A DNA stretch of 19,289 nt from Betaproteobacteria bacterium (GTDB lineage: Bacteria; Pseudomonadota; Gammaproteobacteria; Burkholderiales; Usitatibacteraceae): contig JANYFH010000129.1 of the NCBI GenBank assembly GCA_025362705.1, positions 1 to 19,289 of the forward strand, given 5' to 3'. Shown piece by piece: positions 7,368 to 16,682 of this stretch; position 1 is the stretch's first letter, and every line of letters starts with the position of its first letter. A model generated the notes under the pieces. The model was not told the origin of the DNA and made no database searches. It saw nothing but the letters and a program-made list of their open reading frames with translations. The position numbers and the translations under genes were made by a program.

Positions 7368-9650
7368 ATGGCACTCAAATTACCGTCCCTGATGAGTAAC
7401 AGCAAAAAAAAGACCAGTACGTCAGGCGGCACGGCAGCGTCCGCAAGCAAGTCGTCTGGATCCCTTCTGGCTAAACTATTCGGACGCAAAAAAAGCAAAC
7501 TCGAAACTCCAAGCTCTGCAGCGGGGCCGACAACCAGCGGAGGATCTACCACTGGAACCCAAACGCGAAAAATAAAAGCGGAAATTGCCACAGCCGCCGT
7601 TCCAAGACCGACAAGAAAAGGCGGCGTATTCCGCCTGCCCATGATAGGCAACCGTCCGATTGAACAGCAGTTGCCGATTCTGCTTACCATCGCCGGGCTA
7701 TTCGGTGCCCTGACGATTGCAGCGATTTTCTTTGACGCCCGCAGCCGCAGCAATATTTCCACGTTCACCAATATCACCTCACAACTCCAATATCACACTC
7801 AGCGCCTGGCGAAATCTGCCGGGCTCTCTGCCCGAGGCGACTTGGCGTCGTTCCCACAGTTGCAGGATAGCAAAGAGGAGTTTCAGCGTTATCTGGAAGT
7901 CCTCAATAACGGTGGCGAAGCTTTCAACACCACCGTGCCCAACGCACGCATCAGTGAAGAGCTCACGTCCCGACTCTCCGAGTTGACCAAGCGTTTTTCA
8001 GATAGCTCGAATTCCGCGGCAGCCATCCTGGCAGCGAAGAACGACTTGTCCGAACTAAACCGTAATATCGCGCAAGTACGCGCCGGGTCCGAAGAGCTCG
8101 CGGAGTTATCCCAGGACTTGACCGGGTTAATGCAGCAATCGGGCGCGCCGCCGGCGCAAATTCTGAAGGTGAATCGCCTGACCTTCCTGTCAGAGCGACT
8201 CGGACGTGGATCGGCCGAGATCCTCGGCGGTGAGATCATTGATCCAACCGTTCCGTTCCTCATGGGTAAAGACACCAACGATTTTCGCGAACTAATCAAA
8301 GCGCTTGAATCAGGTTCGGACGCTCTTGGCATCGCTGCCCTGCGTGATGGCGACGCGAAAGCCAAAGTAATCAAACTGCGGGAATCCTTCAATCGCTTTG
8401 AAGAAAATATCAAGCCCATTCTGGGAAGCGTTCAAAAACTGGTGTCCGCGCGGCAATCCGGTCGTGCGTTGCAGCAAGGCTCGGAACAGCTTCTCAGCAA
8501 CGTTGAACAGTTGCAAACTGCACTCGCAGTTGAAAAACAAAACATTCTACTTATCCTCGCCTTTGTATTTGGCGCGTTGGCCCTGGTTTTCCTTGGGCTG
8601 ATCGCTGCGGTGTTCCTGTCGGATGCGCGCAAGCGCGCAGCCGAGTCCGAAACCGAAAACAAGCGTAACCAGGAAGCCATCTTGCGGCTCCTCAACGAAA
8701 TGGGCGATTTGGCCGACGGTGACCTGACCATTCGTGCAAAAGTAACCGAAGACATCACTGGCGCTATCGCAGATTCGATGAACTATACGATTGATGAGTT
8801 GCGCACCCTGGTTACGGGTGTAAATAATGCGTCGACCTCGGTGTCAGCCAAATCCCAACAAGCGCAAGCGGTGTCGGTGCAATTGCTGGATGCTGCGGAA
8901 AAACAATCGAAAGAAATTCAGGACACGACCCAGCAAGTGCTGGGTGTAGCCCAAACGTTGACTACCGTGTCGTCAAATGCTGAGGAATCTTCACAGGTTG
9001 CAATGCGCTCTCTGGCGGCATCGGACAAAGGCCGACTCGCCGTGCAAAACTCGATATCCGGCATGAACGACATCCGCGAACAAATTCAGGAAACTTCGAA
9101 ACGCATCAAACGACTCGGTGAGAGTTCCCAGGAAATCGGTGAAATTGTGGAGTTGATTTCCGACATTACCGAACAGACTAACGTGCTGGCCTTGAATGCC
9201 GCCATTCAGGCCGCTTCGGCGGGTGAAGCGGGACGCGGATTTTCGGTAGTTGCCGAAGAGGTGCAGCGATTGGCCGAGCGTTCGGGTGAAGCAACCAAGC
9301 AGATCGGCGCGATTGTGAAAACCATTCAGGCAGATACACAGGATGCAGTGGCTGCTATGGAAAAATCAACAACGGGTGTGGTGGAAGGAGCAAAACTCTC
9401 CGACGCGGCGGGTCAGGCGTTGAGCGAAATTGATACCGTTACCAAGAGCCTGGCAAACCTCATCCAGCGAATTTCTACCGACACACAAGCGCAGGCGGCG
9501 TCAGCCAACAAAGTCGCCCGCAACATGCAGGATATTCTTGAGATCAACCGGCAAACCACCACTGGTACACAGCAGACTGCTTCGTCGATTAAAGAGTTGG
9601 CTGATGTTGCCTCGGATCTCAAAGCTTCGGTTTCCGGCTTCAAGTTGTAG
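7368..9650 (+). CDS. pilJ: Pilus chemoreceptor PilJ (methyl-accepting chemotaxis protein)
   Basis: PilJ is the inner-membrane receptor of the Pil-Chp system; in Pseudomonas it senses surface contact and pilin. The 760-residue product has four parts. A cytoplasmic, Ser/Lys/Thr-rich, basic N-terminal tail of about 98 residues is followed by TM1 at about 100-121. The periplasmic region shows two PilJ-type helical modules (QLQYHTQRLAKSAG and, later, RLTFLSERLGRGSAEILGG). TM2 at about 392-415 leads into a HAMP segment and a long signalling coiled coil. The hairpin tip near residues 600-630 reads TNVLALNAAIQAASAGEAGRG, the PilJ version of the MCP consensus. ATG 7368 has a strong GGAG site; the next in-frame ATG (codon 92) has none, so the tail is probably real. 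The tail makes it longer than Pseudomonas PilJ, but similar tails occur in betaproteobacterial PilJ proteins as I recall them. Confidence 0.95.
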   Translation: MALKLPSLMSNSKKKTSTSGGTAASASKSSGSLLAKLFGRKKSKLETPSSAAGPTTSGGSTTGTQTRKIKAEIATAAVPRPTRKGGVFRLPMIGNRPIEQQLPILLTIAGLFGALTIAAIFFDARSRSNISTFTNITSQLQYHTQRLAKSAGLSARGDLASFPQLQDSKEEFQRYLEVLNNGGEAFNTTVPNARISEELTSRLSELTKRFSDSSNSAAAILAAKNDLSELNRNIAQVRAGSEELAELSQDLTGLMQQSGAPPAQILKVNRLTFLSERLGRGSAEILGGEIIDPTVPFLMGKDTNDFRELIKALESGSDALGIAALRDGDAKAKVIKLRESFNRFEENIKPILGSVQKLVSARQSGRALQQGSEQLLSNVEQLQTALAVEKQNILLILAFVFGALALVFLGLIAAVFLSDARKRAAESETENKRNQEAILRLLNEMGDLADGDLTIRAKVTEDITGAIADSMNYTIDELRTLVTGVNNASTSVSAKSQQAQAVSVQLLDAAEKQSKEIQDTTQQVLGVAQTLTTVSSNAEESSQVAMRSLAASDKGRLAVQNSISGMNDIREQIQETSKRIKRLGESSQEIGEIVELISDITEQTNVLALNAAIQAASAGEAGRGFSVVAEEVQRLAERSGEATKQIGAIVKTIQADTQDAVAAMEKSTTGVVEGAKLSDAAGQALSEIDTVTKSLANLIQRISTDTQAQAASANKVARNMQDILEINRQTTTGTQQTASSIKELADVASDLKASVSGFKL

Positions 9651-9699
9651 CCACGTGCAAAACCCGTGCATGTCTTAATTTAAGCCCTGTTCACAATAA

Positions 9700-12600
9700 A
9701 TGTCCACCAATCCAAAACCTGTGTTCGACATCGGCCCGCTTTCGTGGGTGAAGGCTGAGATCGAACATTCGCTCACCGAGACGCGCACGCAGCTTGAAGT
9801 GCTAAGAGCGAATCCTGGTGATACAAAGGCGACCAAGTATGCGGCCACCCATCTGCATCAGGTAACTGGTGCACTGACGATGGTGGGCTTGGGGGCGGCG
9901 ACCCGGTTCAATGAGGAAATCGAAAAGCTGGTCGGGAGTCTTGAAAGCGACCCCAACGCACGTGCGCAGGCTCCGCAACGAATTGCGATTGCGCTGACGG
10001 CAACTGCCAGCCTCTCCGCTTATCTCGACAGCTTGATGGCGGGCGAGCCTGACCGCCCCATGCTGCTCTCGCGCGCGTATCTTGAAGTTAACAAAGCGCG
10101 TGGTGCGAAGGACGCTTCTGAAATTGATTTATTTTCACCCGATCTGTCGCTTAGTGTGGTCATGCCCGATAACACTGTCGCATTGCCGAAGCCGGAAATG
10201 CTTGCTGAAGCGATCAAGCAGCGACGCGCGATGTATCAGGCCGGCCTGCTGAAACTGCTGCGAGACAAAGATATGATCGGTGGTGCTCGCGAAATGCGCA
10301 ACGCGACCCTGGCCATCGAAGCGCTTCAGGTGACCTCACCGACCGTATCATTCTGGTACGCGGCGAGTGGATTTTTTGATGCTGTCGCAAACAACCCTGC
10401 TGAAGCGGGCGCATTGGCGGTTCAATTGTTTGGCAAGATCGACCAGCAGATCAAGTTGCTCGTCGAGGGCGTGCAGAAAATTCCGGAAAAGCTATTTCGC
10501 GATATTCTGCTCGTCATCGGCAGGTCCAAGGCAAACACCGAGCGACTAAGAAAAATCCGCGAGCTGTACCGTCTCGATGAACTGCTCGCAATTCCTGTCG
10601 TATCGGGTGTGTTGGGTGCCGACGACCGGCAGAAAGCAGTCATTCGCGGACTGCGCGACCAAGTCCAGGAACAAAAGGAAAACTGGCTCAAGTTTGCGAG
10701 CGGAAACCGCGCTGCGCTCGAACAGTTCGTTGCGCAAAGTGCAGCGTTTTACGCCGCGGCGCAACAACAATCGAACAAAGATTTGACGCAAGTAGTACAG
10801 GTTGTTGGTGCCGTCGGCGCCCATCTGCGCAAAGCGCAAGTGCCTGCCAGCGAGATGCAGGCGCTGGAAATGGCAACGGCGTTACTGTTTCTTGAGTCAT
10901 CGCTTGAAAATTATTTCAGGCAAACCTCCGGCTTTGCTGCGCAGGCCAACAACATCATCGCGCGCCTGAAAGGGGCGATGAGTGGTGCTGCGCAGCCCCA
11001 TGCCGAGGCGGATATATCCACACACATGGACGATATATCCAAGCTTGCGCAGGAACGCATGCTGGTATTCCAGGTGGGTCAAGAAGTGCAGGTAAATCTC
11101 GCATCTATCGAGGGCGCGCTTGATGCCTTCTTCCGCGACCCGGCAAGAACGGCCGAACTGAACACGCTGGGGCCACTGTTTTCACAAGTGCAGGGCGCGC
11201 TGACGATGCTGGAGTTGAGTGAGGCGGCGGCACTTAATCAACTCCTGAAGGAGCGCGTAGAGAAATTCGCCTCCGGCTCAATTACAAGCGTCGGAGAAGA
11301 TGCCGAAGCCGTCGCAGAGGGCGTCTCCGCGATGGGGCTGTACGTCGGCGCCTTGCAACGGGGTACATTGCAACCGCGCGATGCACTGCTACCCGCGCTG
11401 ATCCGGTTCGGGTTGGCCAGCAAACCGGTGGAACCAGAGCGCAGTCTGATCAAATCACCCGTGTCCGATGCAGACATTGATGTCGCCAAGCAAAAGGTTC
11501 AGGAACGCTACGAAGACTGGAAGCAGAAGCCTGAGCAGACCAGTTCGAGGGATCAATTGCGCGAGGCGGTCAAGGAACTAAAACGGGATGCGACACTGAT
11601 TGCCGATAGTGAATCGGCCAGGCAAAGCGAAGAAATGCTCAAGGCCATCGACCTGACCTTTGACCCGAACAAAACCGGCGTGATTGCGGCACTCGCTGAA
11701 ATTGCACCCGATAAACCCACCCAAGCGGCTGCAGCCCAAACGGTCCAGTTAATCGACGCGACAGCCACGGAAATAGACTCCGAGCTGCTGGAAATTTTCC
11801 TTGAGGAAGCGGACGAAGTCGTCGCCACGATTCGCGAACATCTTGGTGTGTTGCGCAGCAATATTCATGACTTTGATGCGCTCACCACAATACGTCGCGG
11901 CTATCACACACTCAAAGGTTCAGGCCGAATGGTAGGGCTGAACGATTTGGGCGATGTGGCCTGGAACTGCGAACAGGTTTTCAACAAGTGGCTGAAAGAC
12001 GAGCAACCCGCGACTACAGGTTTGCTGGCATTTGTAGAGCACACGTCGAATGCGTTCTCAACGTGGGTTGAAGCGTTGAAAGTAACCAGTACCGCGCATG
12101 TCGATGGCGCACAAATTGCGCACATGGCAGAAATGCTGAAGAACGGCGAAGAACCCGACTTGGCTCCGGTCACGGCGCACGTGACCGATTCGACAGCGGA
12201 GTCGACAACAACGGCACCGGTCGAGACCAGCACAGACCGCGTGTTCGACGATTTGCCAGCACTATCGTTTACCGAGTCCCCACCGCCTGTTACGGCGCCA
12301 GTTGATCTTATAGCCACCACTACCGGATTGCCCGTCATCGGCGTCGAGGCAATCGCAGCGCCGTCGCCTGTCATCGATTTGCCTGCACAAGTACACGCCA
12401 ATGATGTAATGGCCGCGCCCTCCGGGCTGGAAGCATTTGACTTGGTGCCCGAAGTGGTCCCCGAGCCTGCTGATGTGCGAGTGGGTAGTGTAGTTGTTCC
12501 GCACGCGCTGTTCAATATTTACCTCGGCGAGGCCGAACAACACATCGCCACCCTCGATAACGAGATGGCTGCGCTGGAAGCCAAGCCGATGCAGGCGGTT

Positions 12601-15600
12601 TCGCACGAGTTCATGCGCGCGGCCCACACGCTCAACAGTTCGTCGCGCACCACCAATTTCGACATGATTGCTGAAGTTGCCGCGTCGCTGGAAAAATGGT
12701 CTCAGGACGCAATCGAGTTCACGCCCGTGCTGGATTCGCATCGCTTGACGATAATGCGTCAGGCGGTCGACGTTCTTAGTGGCATGGTGATGGGCTTGCA
12801 TACGCGTGAACTACCAACGCAGCGCGACGATATCGTACGTGAGTTGGTGGGCTTGCGTGATGCATTGAAACTGGCCAAGCGTGCCGAGAGCACATCGCTC
12901 AAAGCACCGGTTATGGCGCCAAGCACGGAGAGTCCGCCTGTCGAGACGGCTCCAGTGGAAGTCGCGCCACTGGTTGCGACTACACGTGAGCCCGATTTGG
13001 TCATCCGAACCGAAAAGCCCGACGCGCTAATCGGCGCGGCTATTCCGGTAGCCGCCGCTGTAACCGCAACCGATTTAACTTCTGCATTTTCGGACTCGTC
13101 TGAAAAGCCCGCTTTGCAACCAGCAGCTTTCACTCCATTTGCGCCGGCAGCTGTCGAACCCGCATTCGAATCCGGCAAGGAAAAGCGCCGCATCGAAGAC
13201 GATATTGATATCGACTTGCTGCCGATCTTTCTTGAAGAGGCAAAGGAAATCGCTCCACTGGTCGGCGACGGCTTGCGGCTGTGGCGGGCGCGTCCGGCTG
13301 ACCACACTCCCGTGATCGAACTGGCACGCCACTTTCACACCTTGAAGGGTAGTGCGCGCATGGCGGGCCTGATGCGGCTTGGCGAATTAGCGCACGTGAT
13401 CGAATCGAAAATGATCGCGATGGATGCAAACGAGTCACCGGCTGGTGCGGCGTTCGACGACATCGACGAGTATTTTGACCGTTTCACCGGCTCCCTTGAC
13501 CGCCTGCAAGCAGGCGAGCAATTGGGCACACTTATTGACGTTCCGGTAGCGGATGTATTCGAGCATCAAAAAGATAAACCCACGACCATTGCCGTCATGG
13601 CAGCCGCTGCGCAGGCAGTACGCGATGAAGCAGCGCCTGAAGGCCGCGAGCGCCAATCGCTGTTACGTGTAAACGCCGATATCATCGACCGCTTCGTGAA
13701 TGAAGCGGGTGAGTTGTCGATTGCGCGTTCGCGTATCGATCAGGAAATGCTGACGTTCAAGCTCTCTCTGGTCGAATTGACGGAAAATATTTCGCGCATG
13801 AAAACGCAATTGCGTGAACTCGAAATCCAGTCCGAGTCGCAGATTCAGTCGCGCATCAAGGAAGCCGAGGAACACGGCGCTGCGTTTGACCCGCTTGAGT
13901 TCGACCGCTTCTCGCGCACCCAGGAGCTAACGCGTTTCATGGCCGAGAGCCTGAACGACGTGGTCACATTGCAGCTGTCGCTACAGAAAAACCTTGATGA
14001 AACCGATGCGGCGTTGTTACAGCAGTCGCGCCTTAATCGCGACCTTCAACAGGGTCTGATGAGTGTGCGGCTGGTGCCTTTGGGCAACTTGCAGGATCGT
14101 TTTTATCGTCTGGTACGCCAAACCGCCAAGGAGCTTGAGAAGAAAGCCAATCTTGAATTCCGTGGCGTGCGCGTGGAAATTGATCGATCAGTACTCGAAA
14201 AGATTACGCCGCCCTTCGAGCACCTGCTGCGCAATGCCGTCGCACACGGGCTGGAGATGCCGGCGGTTCGTGCTGCAAAAGGTAAATCGGAAATCGGCGA
14301 AATTACCATCGATGCGCAACAAGTTGGTAACGAGGTGGTGCTCACGCTGACGGACGATGGTGACGGCCTCAATTTCGAACGCATCCGCGAGAAGGCAATT
14401 GAACAAGGATTACTCGCGACTGATGCACAAACGACTGAAGCGCAACTCACACAATTTATTTTCATGGCCGGATTTTCAACGGCTAAGGAAATTACCCAAG
14501 TGTCAGGGCGCGGCGTCGGTATGGACGTGGTGCGAAGTGAAATCGTCTCACTCGGTGGCCGCATAGATATCGCGTCGATTGCAGGGCGTGGCACCACCTT
14601 CACGGTCACGCTGCCGCTGACACTTGCCGTGACACAGGCCGTTATGGTCATCGTCGATGACGTTCAGTATGCGATACCCTCGGTGATGATCGAGCAAGTA
14701 CAGGAATACAAAGGCAAGCGATACGAGCCTTTGCTGGCAATGAGCGAAATCGACTGGAATGGCAACAAGTATCCCTTGCGCTCAATGGCGGCATTGCTTG
14801 GTGGTAAACCCACCGTTTCCGCGCAGCATAAAGCGTCCGTGATTTTGGCCAAGAGCGGCCAGCGCCGTGCCGCTGTGCAGGTTGATCAGATCATCGGTAA
14901 CCGTGAGATCGTGGTGAAATCCATCGGCCCGCAATTGGCTCGTTTGGTCGGGGTCGCGGGCGCAACCGTGACCGGTTCGGGCCAGATTATTCTGATTGTC
15001 AATCCAGTGCAATTACACTTCCGCGAAACCGCGATCGTAAATGTCGAGAGTGCAGAAACACCGGAAGATAATTTCACGACCAGCAAAGAAATCGCCCGCA
15101 CAGTTGATACCAAAGCAGAATCATTTGTAACGGTCGCCCAGGGTGATGGGCAATCACTCGGAGAGGCAATCGCGGCGGCCGCACCGGCCAATGCGCCGAC
15201 TGAAGTACCTTTGCTGATGCGTACTGCGCCGCTGGTTATGGTGGTCGACGATTCACTCACGGTAAGAAAAATCACCAGCCGCATGCTCACGCGCGAAGGC
15301 TTCGAAGTCACTACTGCTAAAGACGGTGTGGATGGACTTCAGCAGCTACAGGATATCGAGCCCGACGTTATCCTGCTAGATATCGAAATGCCCCGCATGG
15401 ATGGTTTTGAATTTGCACGCAACGTGCGCGCTGATGCGAAAACAAAGGACATCCCGATCATCATGATTACGTCGCGCACGGCCGACAAACACAGGAATCG
15501 CGCGCTGGAACTCGGCGTGAACGAGTATATGGGCAAGCCTTATCAGGAAGAGCAGTTGCTGGTGTTGATTCGCAACTTCACAAAGCACCGCGCGACTGCA

Positions 15601-15603
15601 TAG
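9700..15603 (+). CDS. pilL: Giant hybrid CheA-type kinase PilL/ChpA of the pilus chemosensory system
   Basis: This is the central histidine kinase of the Pil-Chp pathway, passing phosphate to PilG and PilH. Domains in its 1967 residues: a first Hpt-like module around H53 (HQVTG, Lys replaced by Thr); a ChpA-type helical region; a degenerate Hpt-like module with Ser495 in place of His (SQVQG); a canonical Hpt with H736 (HTLKG); a Pro/Val/Thr-rich linker at about 818-928; an Hpt-like module with H976 (HTLNS, Lys to Asn); a second linker at about 1064-1163; and a canonical Hpt with H1213 (HTLKG). The CheA core follows from about 1320: dimerisation region, N box (HLLRNAVAHGLE, 1508-1519), G1 (DDGDG, 1552-1556), F box near 1588-1592 and G2 (GRGVGMD, 1603-1609). 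It ends with a CheW-like domain at about 1640-1775 and a receiver (D1850, D1851, acceptor D1894, T1924, K1946). ATG 9700 has no clear ribosome-binding site. It is shorter than Pseudomonas ChpA (about 2470 residues). Confidence 0.96.
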   Translation: MSTNPKPVFDIGPLSWVKAEIEHSLTETRTQLEVLRANPGDTKATKYAATHLHQVTGALTMVGLGAATRFNEEIEKLVGSLESDPNARAQAPQRIAIALTATASLSAYLDSLMAGEPDRPMLLSRAYLEVNKARGAKDASEIDLFSPDLSLSVVMPDNTVALPKPEMLAEAIKQRRAMYQAGLLKLLRDKDMIGGAREMRNATLAIEALQVTSPTVSFWYAASGFFDAVANNPAEAGALAVQLFGKIDQQIKLLVEGVQKIPEKLFRDILLVIGRSKANTERLRKIRELYRLDELLAIPVVSGVLGADDRQKAVIRGLRDQVQEQKENWLKFASGNRAALEQFVAQSAAFYAAAQQQSNKDLTQVVQVVGAVGAHLRKAQVPASEMQALEMATALLFLESSLENYFRQTSGFAAQANNIIARLKGAMSGAAQPHAEADISTHMDDISKLAQERMLVFQVGQEVQVNLASIEGALDAFFRDPARTAELNTLGPLFSQVQGALTMLELSEAAALNQLLKERVEKFASGSITSVGEDAEAVAEGVSAMGLYVGALQRGTLQPRDALLPALIRFGLASKPVEPERSLIKSPVSDADIDVAKQKVQERYEDWKQKPEQTSSRDQLREAVKELKRDATLIADSESARQSEEMLKAIDLTFDPNKTGVIAALAEIAPDKPTQAAAAQTVQLIDATATEIDSELLEIFLEEADEVVATIREHLGVLRSNIHDFDALTTIRRGYHTLKGSGRMVGLNDLGDVAWNCEQVFNKWLKDEQPATTGLLAFVEHTSNAFSTWVEALKVTSTAHVDGAQIAHMAEMLKNGEEPDLAPVTAHVTDSTAESTTTAPVETSTDRVFDDLPALSFTESPPPVTAPVDLIATTTGLPVIGVEAIAAPSPVIDLPAQVHANDVMAAPSGLEAFDLVPEVVPEPADVRVGSVVVPHALFNIYLGEAEQHIATLDNEMAALEAKPMQAVSHEFMRAAHTLNSSSRTTNFDMIAEVAASLEKWSQDAIEFTPVLDSHRLTIMRQAVDVLSGMVMGLHTRELPTQRDDIVRELVGLRDALKLAKRAESTSLKAPVMAPSTESPPVETAPVEVAPLVATTREPDLVIRTEKPDALIGAAIPVAAAVTATDLTSAFSDSSEKPALQPAAFTPFAPAAVEPAFESGKEKRRIEDDIDIDLLPIFLEEAKEIAPLVGDGLRLWRARPADHTPVIELARHFHTLKGSARMAGLMRLGELAHVIESKMIAMDANESPAGAAFDDIDEYFDRFTGSLDRLQAGEQLGTLIDVPVADVFEHQKDKPTTIAVMAAAAQAVRDEAAPEGRERQSLLRVNADIIDRFVNEAGELSIARSRIDQEMLTFKLSLVELTENISRMKTQLRELEIQSESQIQSRIKEAEEHGAAFDPLEFDRFSRTQELTRFMAESLNDVVTLQLSLQKNLDETDAALLQQSRLNRDLQQGLMSVRLVPLGNLQDRFYRLVRQTAKELEKKANLEFRGVRVEIDRSVLEKITPPFEHLLRNAVAHGLEMPAVRAAKGKSEIGEITIDAQQVGNEVVLTLTDDGDGLNFERIREKAIEQGLLATDAQTTEAQLTQFIFMAGFSTAKEITQVSGRGVGMDVVRSEIVSLGGRIDIASIAGRGTTFTVTLPLTLAVTQAVMVIVDDVQYAIPSVMIEQVQEYKGKRYEPLLAMSEIDWNGNKYPLRSMAALLGGKPTVSAQHKASVILAKSGQRRAAVQVDQIIGNREIVVKSIGPQLARLVGVAGATVTGSGQIILIVNPVQLHFRETAIVNVESAETPEDNFTTSKEIARTVDTKAESFVTVAQGDGQSLGEAIAAAAPANAPTEVPLLMRTAPLVMVVDDSLTVRKITSRMLTREGFEVTTAKDGVDGLQQLQDIEPDVILLDIEMPRMDGFEFARNVRADAKTKDIPIIMITSRTADKHRNRALELGVNEYMGKPYQEEQLLVLIRNFTKHRATA

Positions 15604-15641
15604 CTCATCTGCAGTTTGCGCCATCGCGTACGGCTACGTAC

Positions 15642-15664
15642 AACCAGTATCCATGCTGGTTTTC
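15642..15664 (+). terminator. Probable Rho-independent terminator after pilL
   Basis: AACCAGTA (15642-15649) pairs with TGCTGGTT (15654-15661) around a four-base loop, with one G-T wobble, and is followed directly by TTC. It sits 40 bases after the pilL stop in the convergent gap with uppP. The T tract is short (four Ts counting those in the stem), so it may be weak. On the opposite strand the hairpin lacks a T tract. Confidence 0.4.
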
Positions 15665-15747
15665 AGGCCTTTTGCCGCTGGGAACCGCGCCAATGCTGGT
15701 ATTTACCTGAGATTTTCTCCGCCTGGTGGTTTACCCAAGCAATCGTC

Positions 15748-16593
15748 TCAGTGCGCATGCCACTCCACCACACCGGTGCAAGCCGTCAAGAGCACCAATA
15801 GCCCAAACACAATGCGATACCACGCAAAGACCGTAAAGTCGTGCGTGGAGACGTAACGAATCAACCATCGCACGACTACAAACGCGGAAATAAACGCGGT
15901 GACGAAACCGACACCGAACACAGGCGCGTCAGCAACTGACAGCAAATCACGCGCTTTCCACAGCGAATAGATGGTCGCGCCGAAGAGCAAAGGTACGGCG
16001 AGAAAGAACGAAAATTCCGTTGCGCATTTTCGAGAAAGCCCGAAAAACATGCCCCCCATGATAGTGGCGCCCGACCGGGAAGTGCCGGGAATCAAGGCGG
16101 CGCATTGTGCAAGTCCTATCTTAAGCGCATGCATCGGTAAGATCTCATCGATTGAGTCAATCAGTCGCGTTTCTGGTCGTTGCACGTAGCCACGGTACCA
16201 GCGTTCAGCAAACAGGATGATCAGCCCACCCACGACAAATGCAATCGCCACCGGTACTGCTGCAAACAAATACAGCTCAATGTTTTTCTTGTACAACAGT
16301 CCAAGTACAACTGCCGGCAAGGTTGCGATGATCAGATTCAGCATAAATCGTTGCGCGTCGCGACTCGACGTAATTCCCGCAAATGTCGCCGTAAACCTGG
16401 CGCGGTATTCCCAGCAAACTGCCAGAATCGCGCCAGGCTGGATGACGATATCGAAGACCTTGGCAACGTCACCGGAAAAATCGAGCAAATCGCTCGCGAG
16501 GATCAGGTGCCCAGTCGAGGAGATCGGCAGGAATTCAGTAAGACCCTCTACTACGCCGAGGATGGCGGCTTTGAACAGCAGTATTAAATCCAA
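15748..16593 (-). CDS. uppP: Undecaprenyl-diphosphate phosphatase (bacitracin resistance protein family)
   Basis: UppP is an integral inner-membrane enzyme that dephosphorylates undecaprenyl diphosphate so the lipid carrier can be reused in peptidoglycan and surface-polysaccharide synthesis. Both active-site motifs are intact: EGLTEFLPISSTGH near the N-terminus and PGTSRSGATI in the second half. Several hydrophobic segments are visible along the chain, and the C-terminal region matches Burkholderia-type UppP. I chose TTG 16593 (281 residues) because the next residues (DLILLFKAAILGVVEGL) line up with the family N-terminus from its first residue. The frame also opens at ATG 16683, adding 30 residues unlike UppP, and that ATG overlaps the stop of the upstream lipoprotein gene (TAATG). 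The function is very secure; the start is uncertain. Confidence 0.94.
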   Translation of the reverse strand: MDLILLFKAAILGVVEGLTEFLPISSTGHLILASDLLDFSGDVAKVFDIVIQPGAILAVCWEYRARFTATFAGITSSRDAQRFMLNLIIATLPAVVLGLLYKKNIELYLFAAVPVAIAFVVGGLIILFAERWYRGYVQRPETRLIDSIDEILPMHALKIGLAQCAALIPGTSRSGATIMGGMFFGLSRKCATEFSFFLAVPLLFGATIYSLWKARDLLSVADAPVFGVGFVTAFISAFVVVRWLIRYVSTHDFTVFAWYRIVFGLLVLLTACTGVVEWHAH

Positions 16594-16682
16594 AATATTT
16601 CCGGTAAAGAATTCAGAGGGGGGGTTGCTTGAATCGGTGAACCAGGTTCCAAATGTTCGTGCGACGCGCAACAGCCGCGCCA

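Noticed and set aside
12262..12801. Long minus-strand open frames inside pilL (also 11904-12515, 12759-13307 and 14103-14651)
   Set aside because: They lie antisense to a gene with continuous recognisable domains, have low-complexity or unrecognisable products, and are typical shadows of codon bias.
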